This document shows positions 25,981-36,099 of a DNA stretch of 64,000 nt, one piece after another (positions within the stretch are counted from its first letter, which is position 1; every line of letters starts with the position of its first letter). Position numbers and translations under genes: made by a program. Location: the NCBI RefSeq assembly GCF_015277895.1, contig NZ_CP063815.1, forward strand, positions 2,170,001 to 2,234,000, written 5' to 3'. Source of the stretch: Microbacterium abyssi. Lineage in GTDB: Bacteria; Actinomycetota; Actinomycetes; Actinomycetales; Microbacteriaceae. The notes beneath the pieces are model-generated. The model was not told where the DNA came from. It did no database searches and worked only from the letters and a program-made list of their open reading frames with translations.

Positions 25981-27093
25981 CTACAGATCCTCACCGTGCA
26001 GGCGCCGCGCACCCTCGGCGACGCGCTCCAGCGGAGCGGTCAGAGCGAGCCGCACGTGCGTGCCGGCATCCGCCCCGTAGAACGGACCGGGGCCGGCGAG
26101 GATGCCGAGATCGGCGAGCCTGGCCATGGATTCCCAGGCGTCCCGATCCTCGGTCGCCCACAGGTACAGCCCCGCCTCCGAGCCGTCGATCCGGAAGCCG
26201 GCCGCCTCCAGCGCGGGGCGCAGCAGGTCGCGCCGTGCGCGGTACAGCTCCTTCTGCGCCGCGACATGCTCGTCGTCGCCGAGGGCGGTGACCATGGCCT
26301 GCTGCACGGGCGCGGGCATCATCAGCCCCAGGTGCTTGCGTGCTGCGAGCAGGTCGGTGATCACGCGCGAGCATCCGGCGACGAACGCCGCACGGTAACC
26401 GGCGAGGTTGGACTGCTTGCTCAGCGAATAGACGCTCAGCAGGTTGCTCCGCGAGCCGCCGGTCACGCGCGGATCGAGAACCGACGGCACCGGCTCCGTG
26501 GCCCACCGGCCATCCCAGCCGAGTTCGGCGTAGCACTCGTCGCTGGCGAGCACGGCTCCCAGCTCGCGTGCTCGCCGCACGGCCGTCGCGAGCTCGTCGA
26601 CCGTCCAGGTGCGTCCGTCGGGGTTGCCCGGGCTGTTGATCCAGATGAGCTTCGCACCCTCGGGCCAGGCAGCCGGGTCGTCCTCGGCCACAGGCGTGGC
26701 GCCGGCGACCCTGGCACCGACCTCGTATGTCGGATAGGCCACCCGCGGAAAGACGACGATATCGCCCGCCCCCAGGCCCAGCAGAGTCGGCAGGAGCGCG
26801 ACGAGCTCCTTGGAGCCGACCGTGGGCAGCACGTTGTCGGCCGTGAGGCCGGGCACTCCCCTGCGACGGGCGTACCATTCCACGATCGCCTCACGCAGAG
26901 CTGGCGTGCCGATGTTCTGCGGATAGGCGTGCGCGTCGGTGGCTTCGGCGAGCGCCATACGGATCACGTCGGGCGTCGGGTCGACCGGGGAGCCGATGGA
27001 CAGGTCCACAAGACCCCGAGGATGCTGCGCCGCACGCTCACGGAACGGGACGACGGCATCCCACGGGTAGTCGGCGAGATCCTTGACCCCCAC
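25981..27093 (-). CDS. dapC: Succinyldiaminopimelate aminotransferase
   Basis: 370 residues, class I/II PLP aminotransferase, the DAP-pathway step between DapD and DapE. PLP-binding Lys lies in SVYSLSKQSNLAG, Asn and Asp in SPGNPDGR and SDECYAE, and the C-terminal Arg in THVRLALT. The start is the GTG at 27093, nine bases after GGAG and five bases past the fdxA stop; a longer open frame is a shadow of fdxA. The fdxA-dapC pair is conserved in actinobacteria. A 9-bp inverted repeat (CACGGTGAG / CTCACCGTG, 25969-25998) spans the stop codon and may end transcription. Confidence 0.93.
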   Translation of the reverse strand: MGVKDLADYPWDAVVPFRERAAQHPRGLVDLSIGSPVDPTPDVIRMALAEATDAHAYPQNIGTPALREAIVEWYARRRGVPGLTADNVLPTVGSKELVALLPTLLGLGAGDIVVFPRVAYPTYEVGARVAGATPVAEDDPAAWPEGAKLIWINSPGNPDGRTWTVDELATAVRRARELGAVLASDECYAELGWDGRWATEPVPSVLDPRVTGGSRSNLLSVYSLSKQSNLAGYRAAFVAGCSRVITDLLAARKHLGLMMPAPVQQAMVTALGDDEHVAAQKELYRARRDLLRPALEAAGFRIDGSEAGLYLWATEDRDAWESMARLADLGILAGPGPFYGADAGTHVRLALTAPLERVAEGARRLHGEDL

Positions 27094-27097
27094 GCCC

Positions 27098-27418
27098 CTA
27101 CTCTCCCTGGGGAGGAAGAGCAGCGATGATCGGGTGGTCGTACTTGATGACGCCGACCTTGGCGGCACCGCCGGGCGACCCGACCTCCTCGAAGAACTCG
27201 ACGTTGGCCTTGTAGTAGTCCTGCCACTCGTCGGGCAGGTCGTCCTCGTAGTAGATCGCCTCGACGGGGCAGACGGGCTCGCAGGCGCCGCAGTCGACGC
27301 ACTCGTCGGGGTGGATGTACAGCGATCGTTCGCCCTCGTAGATGCAGTCAACGGGGCACTCGTCGATGCAGGCGCGATCCTTGACATCGACGCACGGAAG
27401 GGCGATCACATACGTCAC
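27098..27418 (-). CDS. fdxA: Ferredoxin, 7Fe-8S type
   Basis: 106 residues with two cluster motifs: CIDECPVDC in which the second site deviates from CxxCxxC (a 3Fe-4S pattern) and [12 protein letters not shown] (4Fe-4S). A C-terminal extension of about 50 residues is standard for this FdxA/FdxC type. It is a small cytosolic electron carrier. The GTG start overlaps the stop of the upstream membrane-protein gene by GTGA; dapC follows after four bases. Confidence 0.95.
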   Translation of the reverse strand: MTYVIALPCVDVKDRACIDECPVDCIYEGERSLYIHPDECVDCGACEPVCPVEAIYYEDDLPDEWQDYYKANVEFFEEVGSPGGAAKVGVIKYDHPIIAALPPQGE

Positions 27419-27867
27419 GCGTCCAGTCTACGACCCGTTTCCGTGGACGGGGTCCCGGACGCCGCGGCCGACCCCGCCGTCGGGGCGGAACCCGCGGTCG
27501 GCGTCGACGCCGAGATGCGCTTCAGGCTGGGCCAGGCGATCACCAGCAGCGCGATGCCGGAGACGAGATAGATCCAGATCTGCCCGACCGGGGTGTTCGG
27601 AACGATCACCGAGCCGCCGGGGCCAGGGCCCGAGATGATCATCAGCATCCCGATCATGCCGATCGCAGTGGCGACGGCCGCCGCGCGATCGTGCGTGAGG
27701 GCCCGCACGGCGATCAGGAGCGCGCCGCAGGCGATGCCGCCGACGATGAGTCCGACCGGGATCGGTCCCCACATGAGGCTGTGCGCGATGGTGCCGGCAG
27801 CACCGTAGACGACGCCGACGAGGGCGGCGGCGATCCAGGACAGCAGTCGAGACAACCAGTTGGGCAC
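27415..27867 (-). CDS. Four-helix membrane protein (DUF6113-like)
   Basis: 150 residues with four predicted membrane segments and a cytoplasmic Ala/Ser/Thr/Pro tail containing a short [12 protein letters not shown] repeat. It resembles actinobacterial DUF6113 proteins found upstream of fdxA; the function is unknown. It is the first gene of the transcription unit with fdxA and dapC. Confidence 0.72.
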   Translation of the reverse strand: MPNWLSRLLSWIAAALVGVVYGAAGTIAHSLMWGPIPVGLIVGGIACGALLIAVRALTHDRAAAVATAIGMIGMLMIISGPGPGGSVIVPNTPVGQIWIYLVSGIALLVIAWPSLKRISASTPTAGSAPTAGSAAASGTPSTETGRRLDA

Positions 27868-27911
27868 GCTGTGATCTTACGCGCCCTTGCCACGTGCGCC
27901 GGGCCGACTGG

Positions 27912-28226
27912 TCAGGCCGCCCAGCCGACCCAGCGCAGCAGCGCGGCGACGGCGGCCGCGGCGATCACGACGACGAGGAACGACTGCCGCAGGTACAGCA
28001 GGCCCGCCGCGACCAGCACGGCCGGGATCCTGGCATCGACCACCACGGCCTGCCCGGCACCGAGCGTCTGGACGGCGACGAGAGCGGCGAGCAGTGCGAC
28101 GGTCAGCAGGTCGGAGATGCGCGCCGGACGCGGCGCCTCCAGCAGGTGCGACGGGATCAGGTAGCCGAACGCCTTCAGCGCCACGCAGATGCAGGCGGCG
28201 AGCAGCACCGCGCTCCACACGCTCAC
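27912..28226 (-). CDS. azlD: Branched-chain amino acid exporter small subunit, AzlD family
   Basis: 104 residues with three to four membrane helices (LLAACICVALKAFGYL and following), matching the small AzlD partner of AzlC. Together they export branched-chain or other hydrophobic amino acids. The GTG start overlaps the azlC stop as GTGA. Longer open frames reading through it are artefacts. Confidence 0.88.
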   Translation of the reverse strand: MSVWSAVLLAACICVALKAFGYLIPSHLLEAPRPARISDLLTVALLAALVAVQTLGAGQAVVVDARIPAVLVAAGLLYLRQSFLVVVIAAAAVAALLRWVGWAA

Positions 28227-28969
28227 GTGTTCGCCTCCGGCACTGTCGCCGGTCGTTCCTCGCGCCCCAGCCAGTTGAACCAGCCGACCACGATGGCGAC
28301 GAGGGCAGCGACCAGCACCGGCAGGCCCGGCATGATGACCGGTGTGAGCGCCGCGGCGATCACGGCGGCCGCGACGCCGACCGCGATCGCCTGTCGCTGC
28401 TTGAGCCGGGGCCACAGCAGCGCGAGGAAGGCCGCGGCAGCCGCGGCATCCAGACCCCAGCTCTTCGGGTCGCCCAGCACGTCCCCGAGCAGCGCGCCCA
28501 GCACCGTGGTGAGGTTCCAGCCGATGAAGACGCCGAGCCCCGTCACCCAGAATCCGAGACGCCGCAGCGGCGTCGTGCTCTGCGAGATCGCGACAGCGGT
28601 CGATTCGTCGATCGTCACGTGCGCGGCTGCAGCGCGGCGGAAGATTCCCGAGCCGATGATCGGCGACATCCGCATGCCGTACGCCATGTTGCGCACCCCG
28701 AGCAGTGCGGCGGAGGCGATGGCGGACGGCAGCGCCGCGACGCCCCCTGCACTGAGGACGCCGATGAAAGCGAACTGCGATCCGCCGGTGAACATGAGCA
28801 GGCTGAGAACGCTGGTCTGCCAGACGTCGAGGCCCGATGCCACAGCCAGCGCTCCGAACGAGACGCCGTAGGCGCTCGTGGCCACAGCCACCCCGATCCC
28901 CTCGCGCCAGACTTCGCGACGCGCGGACGCGGCGGGCACGGCATCCGTCGTTCGATTCGATGAACGCAT
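28223..28969 (-). CDS. azlC: Branched-chain amino acid exporter large subunit, AzlC family
   Basis: 248 residues, with about six membrane segments. The family opening GIGVAVATSAYGVSFGALA and the conserved FTGGSQFAFIG and GVRNMAYG segments are clear. The ATG at 28969 is chosen because a promoter TTGACT-N17-CAGACT lies seven bases upstream, making it leaderless; the ATG at 28975 is the other option, and the reading frame further upstream is non-coding. Divergent from the XRE-cupin regulator, with a palindrome overlapping the -35, so that protein probably controls it. Confidence 0.9.
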   Translation of the reverse strand: MRSSNRTTDAVPAASARREVWREGIGVAVATSAYGVSFGALAVASGLDVWQTSVLSLLMFTGGSQFAFIGVLSAGGVAALPSAIASAALLGVRNMAYGMRMSPIIGSGIFRRAAAAHVTIDESTAVAISQSTTPLRRLGFWVTGLGVFIGWNLTTVLGALLGDVLGDPKSWGLDAAAAAAFLALLWPRLKQRQAIAVGVAAAVIAAALTPVIMPGLPVLVAALVAIVVGWFNWLGREERPATVPEANT

Positions 28970-28976
28970 GCCCATC

Positions 28977-29005
28977 AGTCTGAACATGTCACGGTGGATA
29001 GTCAA
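28977..29005 (-). promoter_or_regulatory. azlC promoter
   Basis: Minus-strand -35 TTGACT (29005-29000) and -10 CAGACT (28982-28977) separated by 17 bases. The start codon follows after seven bases. Confidence 0.7.
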
Positions 29006-29022
29006 GCGAACGCACGTTTGAC
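29001..29022. promoter_or_regulatory. Putative operator between azlC and the XRE regulator
   Basis: An imperfect palindrome with GTCAA and TTGAC outer arms (16 of 22 positions symmetric). It covers the azlC -35 and lies directly before the regulator's -10 (CATGAT, 29022-29027), so a bound protein could control both genes. Confidence 0.55.
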
Positions 29023-29033
29023 ATGATGAACAC

Positions 29034-29582
29034 ATGGAGGATCTCGGAACACGCATCGCCCGTACGCTGAGGCGGGAGCGCGAAGCGCGCGGACTGTCCG
29101 TGTCGGAGCTCGCCCGGCAGGCCGGTGTGTCCAAGGCCACGGTCTCCCAGCTCGAGAACGGCTCCGGCAATCCCAGCGTCGAGACGCTCTGGGCTCTGGG
29201 CGTCGCTCTCGACGTCCCCTTCGCCGTGCTCGTCGATCAGCAGGCGAACGCGCCGACGCTCATCCGCGCCGACGACCTCGCCGGCGTGCCGTCAGCCGCT
29301 GCCGCGTACAGCGCCACGCTGCTGTCGGCGAGCCCTCCCGGCGCCCGCCGCGACGTTTACCTCATCCAGGCGGAGCCTGGCGAGCCTCGGCGGTCGGATC
29401 CGCATCACGCGGGCACCACCGAGCACGTCATCCTCATCTCCGGGCAGGCGCAGATCGGCCCGGCCGGAGAAGCGGTGCTGCTGAATCCCGGCGATTATCT
29501 CTCCTATGCCGGAGACACCCCGCACCTGTTCGAGGCGACCAGGCCAGGCACGAGCGCGGTGCTCATCTCCGAGCTGCGCTGA
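29034..29582 (+). CDS. XRE-family regulator with cupin domain
   Basis: 182 residues. The helix-turn-helix is at about 12-65 (LSVSELARQAGVSKATVSQLE), and a cupin sensor domain at about 100-180 (HAGTTEHVILISGQ, LNPGDYLSYAGDTPH). Such regulators often sit next to, and repress, azlCD exporters. -10-like CATGAT ends six bases before the ATG (leaderless). The small-molecule signal is unknown; an amino acid is likely from context. Confidence 0.9.
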   Translation: MEDLGTRIARTLRREREARGLSVSELARQAGVSKATVSQLENGSGNPSVETLWALGVALDVPFAVLVDQQANAPTLIRADDLAGVPSAAAAYSATLLSASPPGARRDVYLIQAEPGEPRRSDPHHAGTTEHVILISGQAQIGPAGEAVLLNPGDYLSYAGDTPHLFEATRPGTSAVLISELR

Positions 29583-29586
29583 CGGT

Positions 29587-31218
29587 CTACTCCCCTCCGG
29601 AGACCGGCGCCGGGTCCGGGATCTCATCCGGCTTGTAGCGGGGCAGACGGGATGCCGGCAGGATCGCCACGGCGCTGATGCCGGCGAGAATCAGCAGTCC
29701 GATCTTCAGCGTCCTGAGCCGGGACTCCTCGTTCACCGCGACGGCCGCGTCGACCTGCTCGGGGGTGGCGTCTGTCTCCTCGAGCACGACGCGGAGGTCG
29801 TCGTTGCTGACGAAGTTGATGTCGTCCATGTTCACCTGCGCGACGAGCGACGGCGGCAGCTCGGGATGCTCGGTCACCGCGCGTCCCACACTGATGCCGA
29901 GCAGCGACACCAGCAGCGCTCCGGCGACCGCGGTCCCGACGGCCGAAGCGAGATTCTGCGTCGTGCCCCGGAGCGACCCGACGTCGCCGGCGAGCGCGGC
30001 GGGCGCCGCGGTGACGAGGACGTTGAAGACGAGGGTCACCAGCGCACCCTGACCGACGCCGAAGACGAAGAGCCCCAGGATCGTCGGGAACGTCTCCCAA
30101 TTGTTGTTCACGACGATCGACAGCCAGACGAGCGCGACGGTCGTCAGGATGAATCCGAACACGCCGATCGTCCGCGGCGGGTAGCGCTTGTAGAAGCGCA
30201 CCACCAGGGTCGCGGTGATGAAGACGGTGAGGTTGAACGGCATCATCGCCAGCGAGGTGTCGAACGGTGTGCGGCCCTGCACGATCTGGATGTAGAGCGG
30301 GATGGAGAAGTTCACGCACGCCTCGAGCGCCACGACGATGAACATCGCGTACACGGCTGCGCGCTCACGCGGCGAGTCGATGATGCTGAGGTCGATCAGC
30401 GGCACATGACCGCGTGCCATCCGCCGCCGCGTCCAGAGGAAGAATCCCTGCCCCAGCACGATGCCGGCGATGATGAACAGCGGCGCCGGCGACAGCCCGA
30501 AGACGCTGATCGGCGCTCCGTCGGTCGCCGACAGCGCGCCCCAGGTGTTGAGGTTGTTGAAGCCGAGGGTGAGCAGCACGATCGCCGCGCCGATCAGGAG
30601 AGCTGCGACGAGATCGATCCGGATCGACGCGTTGCCGCGGTCGCCGCGCAGCGTGAAGCTCAGTGCGAACACGATGACGGCGATGCCGAGAACGATCATG
30701 AAGACGGGGCGCCACCCCACCAGCGTCCCGAGGGTGCCGCCGATCAGGAACGCGCTGACCCCCGAGATCGCACGTGCCGATCCGAGAGCTCCGATCGCGG
30801 TGGCCTGCTGGGATCCGCGGTAGTTCTCGGCGATCAGGGCGACCAGCGCCGGAACGATGATCGCCGCCGCCGCCCCTGCCGCTGCCTGCCCGGCGATCGC
30901 CCACGCCACCGTCGGCGCGAGGATCATCGTCACGGACGATCCGGCGAACAGCACGATCACGACTCGGAAGATCAGCACCCAGCCGACGCGCTGGCCGAGC
31001 TTCGCGCCTGTCATCACGAGCGCGGCGACCGCGAGCCCGTAGACGACGATCGTGGAGCTGGCGATCGTGGGCGGCACGCCGAAGTCCTCGACCATGCCGC
31101 CCAGCGAGATCGGGAGCGCCGCGACGTTGAACGACATCAGCACCTGGGCGAGGAACAGGCTCACCATGGGCAGCCAGGATGTCTTCTGCACGGCCTCCTT
31201 GGTCGCTGTATCGGTCAT
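29587..31218 (-). CDS. MFS transporter, DHA2 family (14-helix drug:H+ antiporter type)
   Basis: 543 residues with 14 predicted membrane helices. Conserved loop motifs GAKLGQRVG (motif A region) and AIGALGSARAISGVSAFLIGG-like motif C with Gly-rich turns are visible. A periplasmic insert of about 70 residues before the last helix (AVTEHPELPP to EESRLRT) is unusual in length. The start at 31218 has AAAGGA upstream, formed by the end of glsA; translation is probably coupled. Substrate unknown. Confidence 0.85.
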   Translation of the reverse strand: MTDTATKEAVQKTSWLPMVSLFLAQVLMSFNVAALPISLGGMVEDFGVPPTIASSTIVVYGLAVAALVMTGAKLGQRVGWVLIFRVVIVLFAGSSVTMILAPTVAWAIAGQAAAGAAAAIIVPALVALIAENYRGSQQATAIGALGSARAISGVSAFLIGGTLGTLVGWRPVFMIVLGIAVIVFALSFTLRGDRGNASIRIDLVAALLIGAAIVLLTLGFNNLNTWGALSATDGAPISVFGLSPAPLFIIAGIVLGQGFFLWTRRRMARGHVPLIDLSIIDSPRERAAVYAMFIVVALEACVNFSIPLYIQIVQGRTPFDTSLAMMPFNLTVFITATLVVRFYKRYPPRTIGVFGFILTTVALVWLSIVVNNNWETFPTILGLFVFGVGQGALVTLVFNVLVTAAPAALAGDVGSLRGTTQNLASAVGTAVAGALLVSLLGISVGRAVTEHPELPPSLVAQVNMDDINFVSNDDLRVVLEETDATPEQVDAAVAVNEESRLRTLKIGLLILAGISAVAILPASRLPRYKPDEIPDPAPVSGGE

Positions 31219-31220
31219 GA

Positions 31221-32234
31221 TCATCCTTTCCGGGCGTCGGGCGTCCATGGCGCGGACGCGAACAGATTCAGTCCCAGCGATCGGGAGAGGTGCCCGATCG
31301 CCAGCTGAGCCCGCACCGAGTTGCCTGCGCTGTCGAGCCGGGGCGAGAATGCGCCGGCCGCGCCCTTGCCGGGAGCCACCGCCACGATGCCGCCGGAGAC
31401 GCCCGACTTCGCGGGTATGCCGATCTCGAAGAGCCACTCTCCCGAGCGTTCGTACAGTCCGGATGCCGCGACCACCGCGAGCGTGTCACGGCAGACGTCG
31501 GCCGAGACGACGCGCTCCCCCGTGACCGGGTTGACGCCGCCGTCGGCGAGCGTCGCTCCCATCACCGCCAGATCGTGTGCTGTGACGTTCAGCGCGCACT
31601 GACGCGTGTAGACGTCGACGATCTCGTCCGAGTCCCCGCTCAGCCGCCCGTAGCTGCTGAGCAGGCGGCCGAGCGCGCGATTGCGCTCATTCGTCTGCAT
31701 CTCGGAGTGATAGACCTCATCGTCGAAGGGCAGTTCCCTGCCGGCGAATGCGGAGAGCCCGTCGCGGATCTGCTCCCACTTCTCGTCGGGGCCGGCGCCG
31801 GTCATCAGCGCGGTGGTGGCGATCGCGCCGGCGTTCACCATCGGGTTCATCGGATGCCCGTCGTTGAGTTCCAGGGCCATCACCGAATTGAAGGCGAGCC
31901 CGGTGTTGTTCACGCCGACGATGTCGCGCACCCGCCCGTGGCCGTGCTCCTGGATCGCCAGGGCGTAGACGAACATTTTCGAGATCGACTGGATCGAGAA
32001 CGCGTGCAGCGCATCGCCGGCATCGTGCACTCCACCGGACGCGTCGACCACGGCGAGTCCGAACAGCGACGGATCGACGGCGCCGAGCACGGGGATGTAG
32101 CCGGCCACCTCACCCGCGCTGTCCGCGGAATGACGGCGGTGGGCCTCGACGACGAGTTCTTCCACCCGGTCCCAGCCCGGCAGCGCACCGGTGGCGACCG
32201 CTTGGTCGATTCCTGCGAGGTCGGTCGGGATCAC
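31221..32234 (-). CDS. glsA: Glutaminase (serine-dependent)
   Basis: 337 residues, converting glutamine to glutamate and ammonia. Beta-lactamase-like fold with the catalytic Ser-xx-Lys in FSIQSISKMF, then NAGAI with conserved Asn and the YTRQC region with Tyr; the C-terminal PAKSGVSGGI is also family-typical. GTG start, GAGGAG five bases upstream. The gene precedes an MFS transporter with no gap, a pairing also seen for acid-resistance or amino-acid exchange modules (weak inference). Confidence 0.94.
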   Translation of the reverse strand: MIPTDLAGIDQAVATGALPGWDRVEELVVEAHRRHSADSAGEVAGYIPVLGAVDPSLFGLAVVDASGGVHDAGDALHAFSIQSISKMFVYALAIQEHGHGRVRDIVGVNNTGLAFNSVMALELNDGHPMNPMVNAGAIATTALMTGAGPDEKWEQIRDGLSAFAGRELPFDDEVYHSEMQTNERNRALGRLLSSYGRLSGDSDEIVDVYTRQCALNVTAHDLAVMGATLADGGVNPVTGERVVSADVCRDTLAVVAASGLYERSGEWLFEIGIPAKSGVSGGIVAVAPGKGAAGAFSPRLDSAGNSVRAQLAIGHLSRSLGLNLFASAPWTPDARKG

Positions 32235-32382
32235 GCGAGCTCCTCACTGCTCCGGTCACACCGTAGACCCAGGGGACGACGCTGTACAGAGCGTCCGGTA
32301 CGCCGCGAGGGATCGGCGCCTACGCCGAGGGCCTCACACTCCCCGGATGATCGGGTGCGTGCGAGGCACTCGTGCGGTGTGC

Positions 32383-34296
<1,914 letters not shown>

Positions 34297-34410
34297 GCAG
34301 GTTTCCTAAAAGGGATGTTGGGATGCGCCGGGATGCCGACGGTACAGGATATCGCACGCACGCTGACCGGCCGCCGAGCAGGCATATGAACGCTCCCGTA
34401 ACATCGGGCT

Positions 34411-35169
34411 GTGACCGATCCGCAGCACACCGTCTCGCGCTCTCGCACGTGGTGGGAGATCGCGATCGTCCTGGCGCTCGGGCTCGGTGAATCGGCGATC
34501 TACGCGATCGTCCAGCTCGCCTACCGGCTGACAGACAGCACGCCGCTCGCCGATCAGGTCGCCACTCTCAACCCGTCGCGCAGCGACCGCGAGGCCTTCG
34601 ACCTCATCTACCAGGTTCTTGGGATCAGCTTCTCGATCGTTCCGGTGCTGCTGGTCTGCTTCCTGCTGTGGCAGAACGCGCGCCCGCACCTTGAGCGGCT
34701 CGGGCTGGACGGAACTCGTGCCGGCCGGGACGTCGGTCACGGCATCCTGCTCGTCCTCGCCATCGGCATCCCGGGCCTCGCGCTGTACGTCGGCGGCCGG
34801 ATGCTGGGACTCTTCGTCGCCGTGGATCCGGGAGGACTCGACGCGCATTGGTGGACGGTGCCGATCCTGCTGCTGTCGGCCGCCCGCGCCTCGATCATGG
34901 AGGAGTTCGTGGTGCTCGGCTACCTGTTCTTCCGCCTGAGGCAGCTCGGCTGGGGAATGTGGCCGATCATCATCGCGACCTCCGTGCTGCGCGCCAGCTA
35001 TCACCTGTACCAGGGGCCGGGCGCGTTCATCGGCAACCTCGCGATGGGCCTGCTGTTCGGCTGGCTGTTCGCCCGCGGCGGGCGTCTCCTGCCGTTCCTG
35101 GTCGCGCACTTCCTCATCGACGCCGCAGCCTTCGTGGGCTACCCGCTGGTCGCCCCGCTCCTGCCCTGA
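34411..35169 (+). CDS. CPBP family intramembrane glutamic endopeptidase
   Basis: 252 residues with about eight membrane segments. CAAX/CPBP (Abi) protease motifs are present: motif 1 MEEFVVLGYLFFRL (the EExxxR-like Glu pair), motif 2 ASYHLYQGP with His, and motif 3 HFLIDAAAF. In bacteria these enzymes act in bacteriocin immunity, peptide processing or regulated proteolysis; the target is unknown. GTG start six bases after -10 TAACAT (leaderless). Divergent from typA. Confidence 0.85.
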   Translation: MTDPQHTVSRSRTWWEIAIVLALGLGESAIYAIVQLAYRLTDSTPLADQVATLNPSRSDREAFDLIYQVLGISFSIVPVLLVCFLLWQNARPHLERLGLDGTRAGRDVGHGILLVLAIGIPGLALYVGGRMLGLFVAVDPGGLDAHWWTVPILLLSAARASIMEEFVVLGYLFFRLRQLGWGMWPIIIATSVLRASYHLYQGPGAFIGNLAMGLLFGWLFARGGRLLPFLVAHFLIDAAAFVGYPLVAPLLP

Positions 35170-35171
35170 CG

Positions 35172-35507
35172 TCAGTCGAAGAGGTCGCTGAGCCAGCTCT
35201 CGCGCTTGCGGCGATGACCACGGCCGTCGCGGTCGTCATAGCGGCGGTCGTCGTAGCGGCGGTCGTCGTAGCGCGGCTGCTCGTACCCAGGGGCGGCGGG
35301 AGGATGCTCCCGGTCTCCGTACTGCGGAACCGGCGGCGCATATGACTGCGGCTGCGGGGCTGTCACGGAGCGCTCGATGATCTTGTCGAGCTCACCGCGA
35401 TCGAGCCACACGCCACGGCACTGCGGGCAGTAGTCGATCTCGATGCCGCTGCGGTCGGACATGACGAGCGTGGAACCATCGGTGGGGCATTGCATGCGTC
35501 GAGCCAA
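35172..35507 (-). CDS. TFIIB-type zinc ribbon protein
   Basis: About 111 residues. A zinc ribbon (QCPTDGSTL...DYCPQCRGVWLDRGELD) at the N-terminus matches the zf-TFIIB bacterial family, with CxxC-like and CPxC knuckles. A Pro/Gln/Tyr linker follows, then RYDDR repeated three times and a basic-to-aromatic C-terminus (ESWLSDLFD). Role unknown. A TTG at 35507 lies five bases after GAGAGG; the ATG at 35495 (MQCPTDG) is the more common family start and is equally possible. Confidence 0.85.
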   Translation of the reverse strand: MARRMQCPTDGSTLVMSDRSGIEIDYCPQCRGVWLDRGELDKIIERSVTAPQPQSYAPPVPQYGDREHPPAAPGYEQPRYDDRRYDDRRYDDRDGRGHRRKRESWLSDLFD

Positions 35508-35547
35508 GCAGACCTCTCTATGAGAACGCCGGAACACCCGGCGTCGA

Positions 35548-36099
35548 TCAGCGCGTGACGATGACGGCCACGGCCGCCCACACGGCGAGAACGAGCAATG
35601 CGGCGATCGACACCCAGTCCCAGGAGCGGGTCACGACGGCATCAGGCGCGGAGTCCGCCTCCAGGCGCAGGCGCTGCATCCTTGCAATGCCGTCCGCGGC
35701 TTCGTCGTTGCCGTCCTCGCGGGTCCGGTCAGGGCCGATCCGGCGCGGCCGGGAGCGCACCGGTCCGCCGAAACAGCGCACCACCGCGCCCTGGTCGAGT
35801 GTCAACTCGAGCTGCCACCGCAAGGCGATGCGCTTCACCCGGCTCCACGGCACCCAGGTGCGGCGGAGGAGGTTCTGCACGTCCACGCCCGTGACATCCG
35901 CGCGGATGTCGGAGGCGATGCCCACTACGTAGATGACCCAGAGCACCAGCAGCAGCCAGGGCGCGAGCAGCAGCGCCTCACCGGCACCGGATCGGACGAC
36001 CGCCTCGACCAGAAGGACGACAGCGCCGACCGCGCTGATGCCGAGCAGCCAGGCCGCCCCGGTGACCCGGAAGACCCGTGGCGGCCGGGCCGCCGGCAT
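35548..36099 (-). CDS. Two-helix PH-domain-like membrane protein
   Basis: 183 residues. Two adjacent membrane helices at about 15-60, then a bacterial PH-like/YdbT-type segment (IRADVTGVDVQNLLRRTWVPWSRVKRIAL) in which the first W-x-x-V pattern is typical of DUF2581/PH domains, and a third helix at the C-terminus. Function unknown. The ATG overlaps the stop of the peptide ABC ATPase gene (TGATG), so it rides on that operon as its last gene. Confidence 0.78.
   Translation of the reverse strand: MPAARPPRVFRVTGAAWLLGISAVGAVVLLVEAVVRSGAGEALLLAPWLLLVLWVIYVVGIASDIRADVTGVDVQNLLRRTWVPWSRVKRIALRWQLELTLDQGAVVRCFGGPVRSRPRRIGPDRTREDGNDEAADGIARMQRLRLEADSAPDAVVTRSWDWVSIAALLVLAVWAAVAVIVTR

Noticed and set aside
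29018..29023. TTGACA as a -35 for the XRE gene
   Set aside because: A matching -10 would fall inside the coding region, beyond the start codon; it is part of the palindrome instead.
29506..31308. 600-residue plus-strand open frame
   Set aside because: Antisense to the MFS transporter gene.
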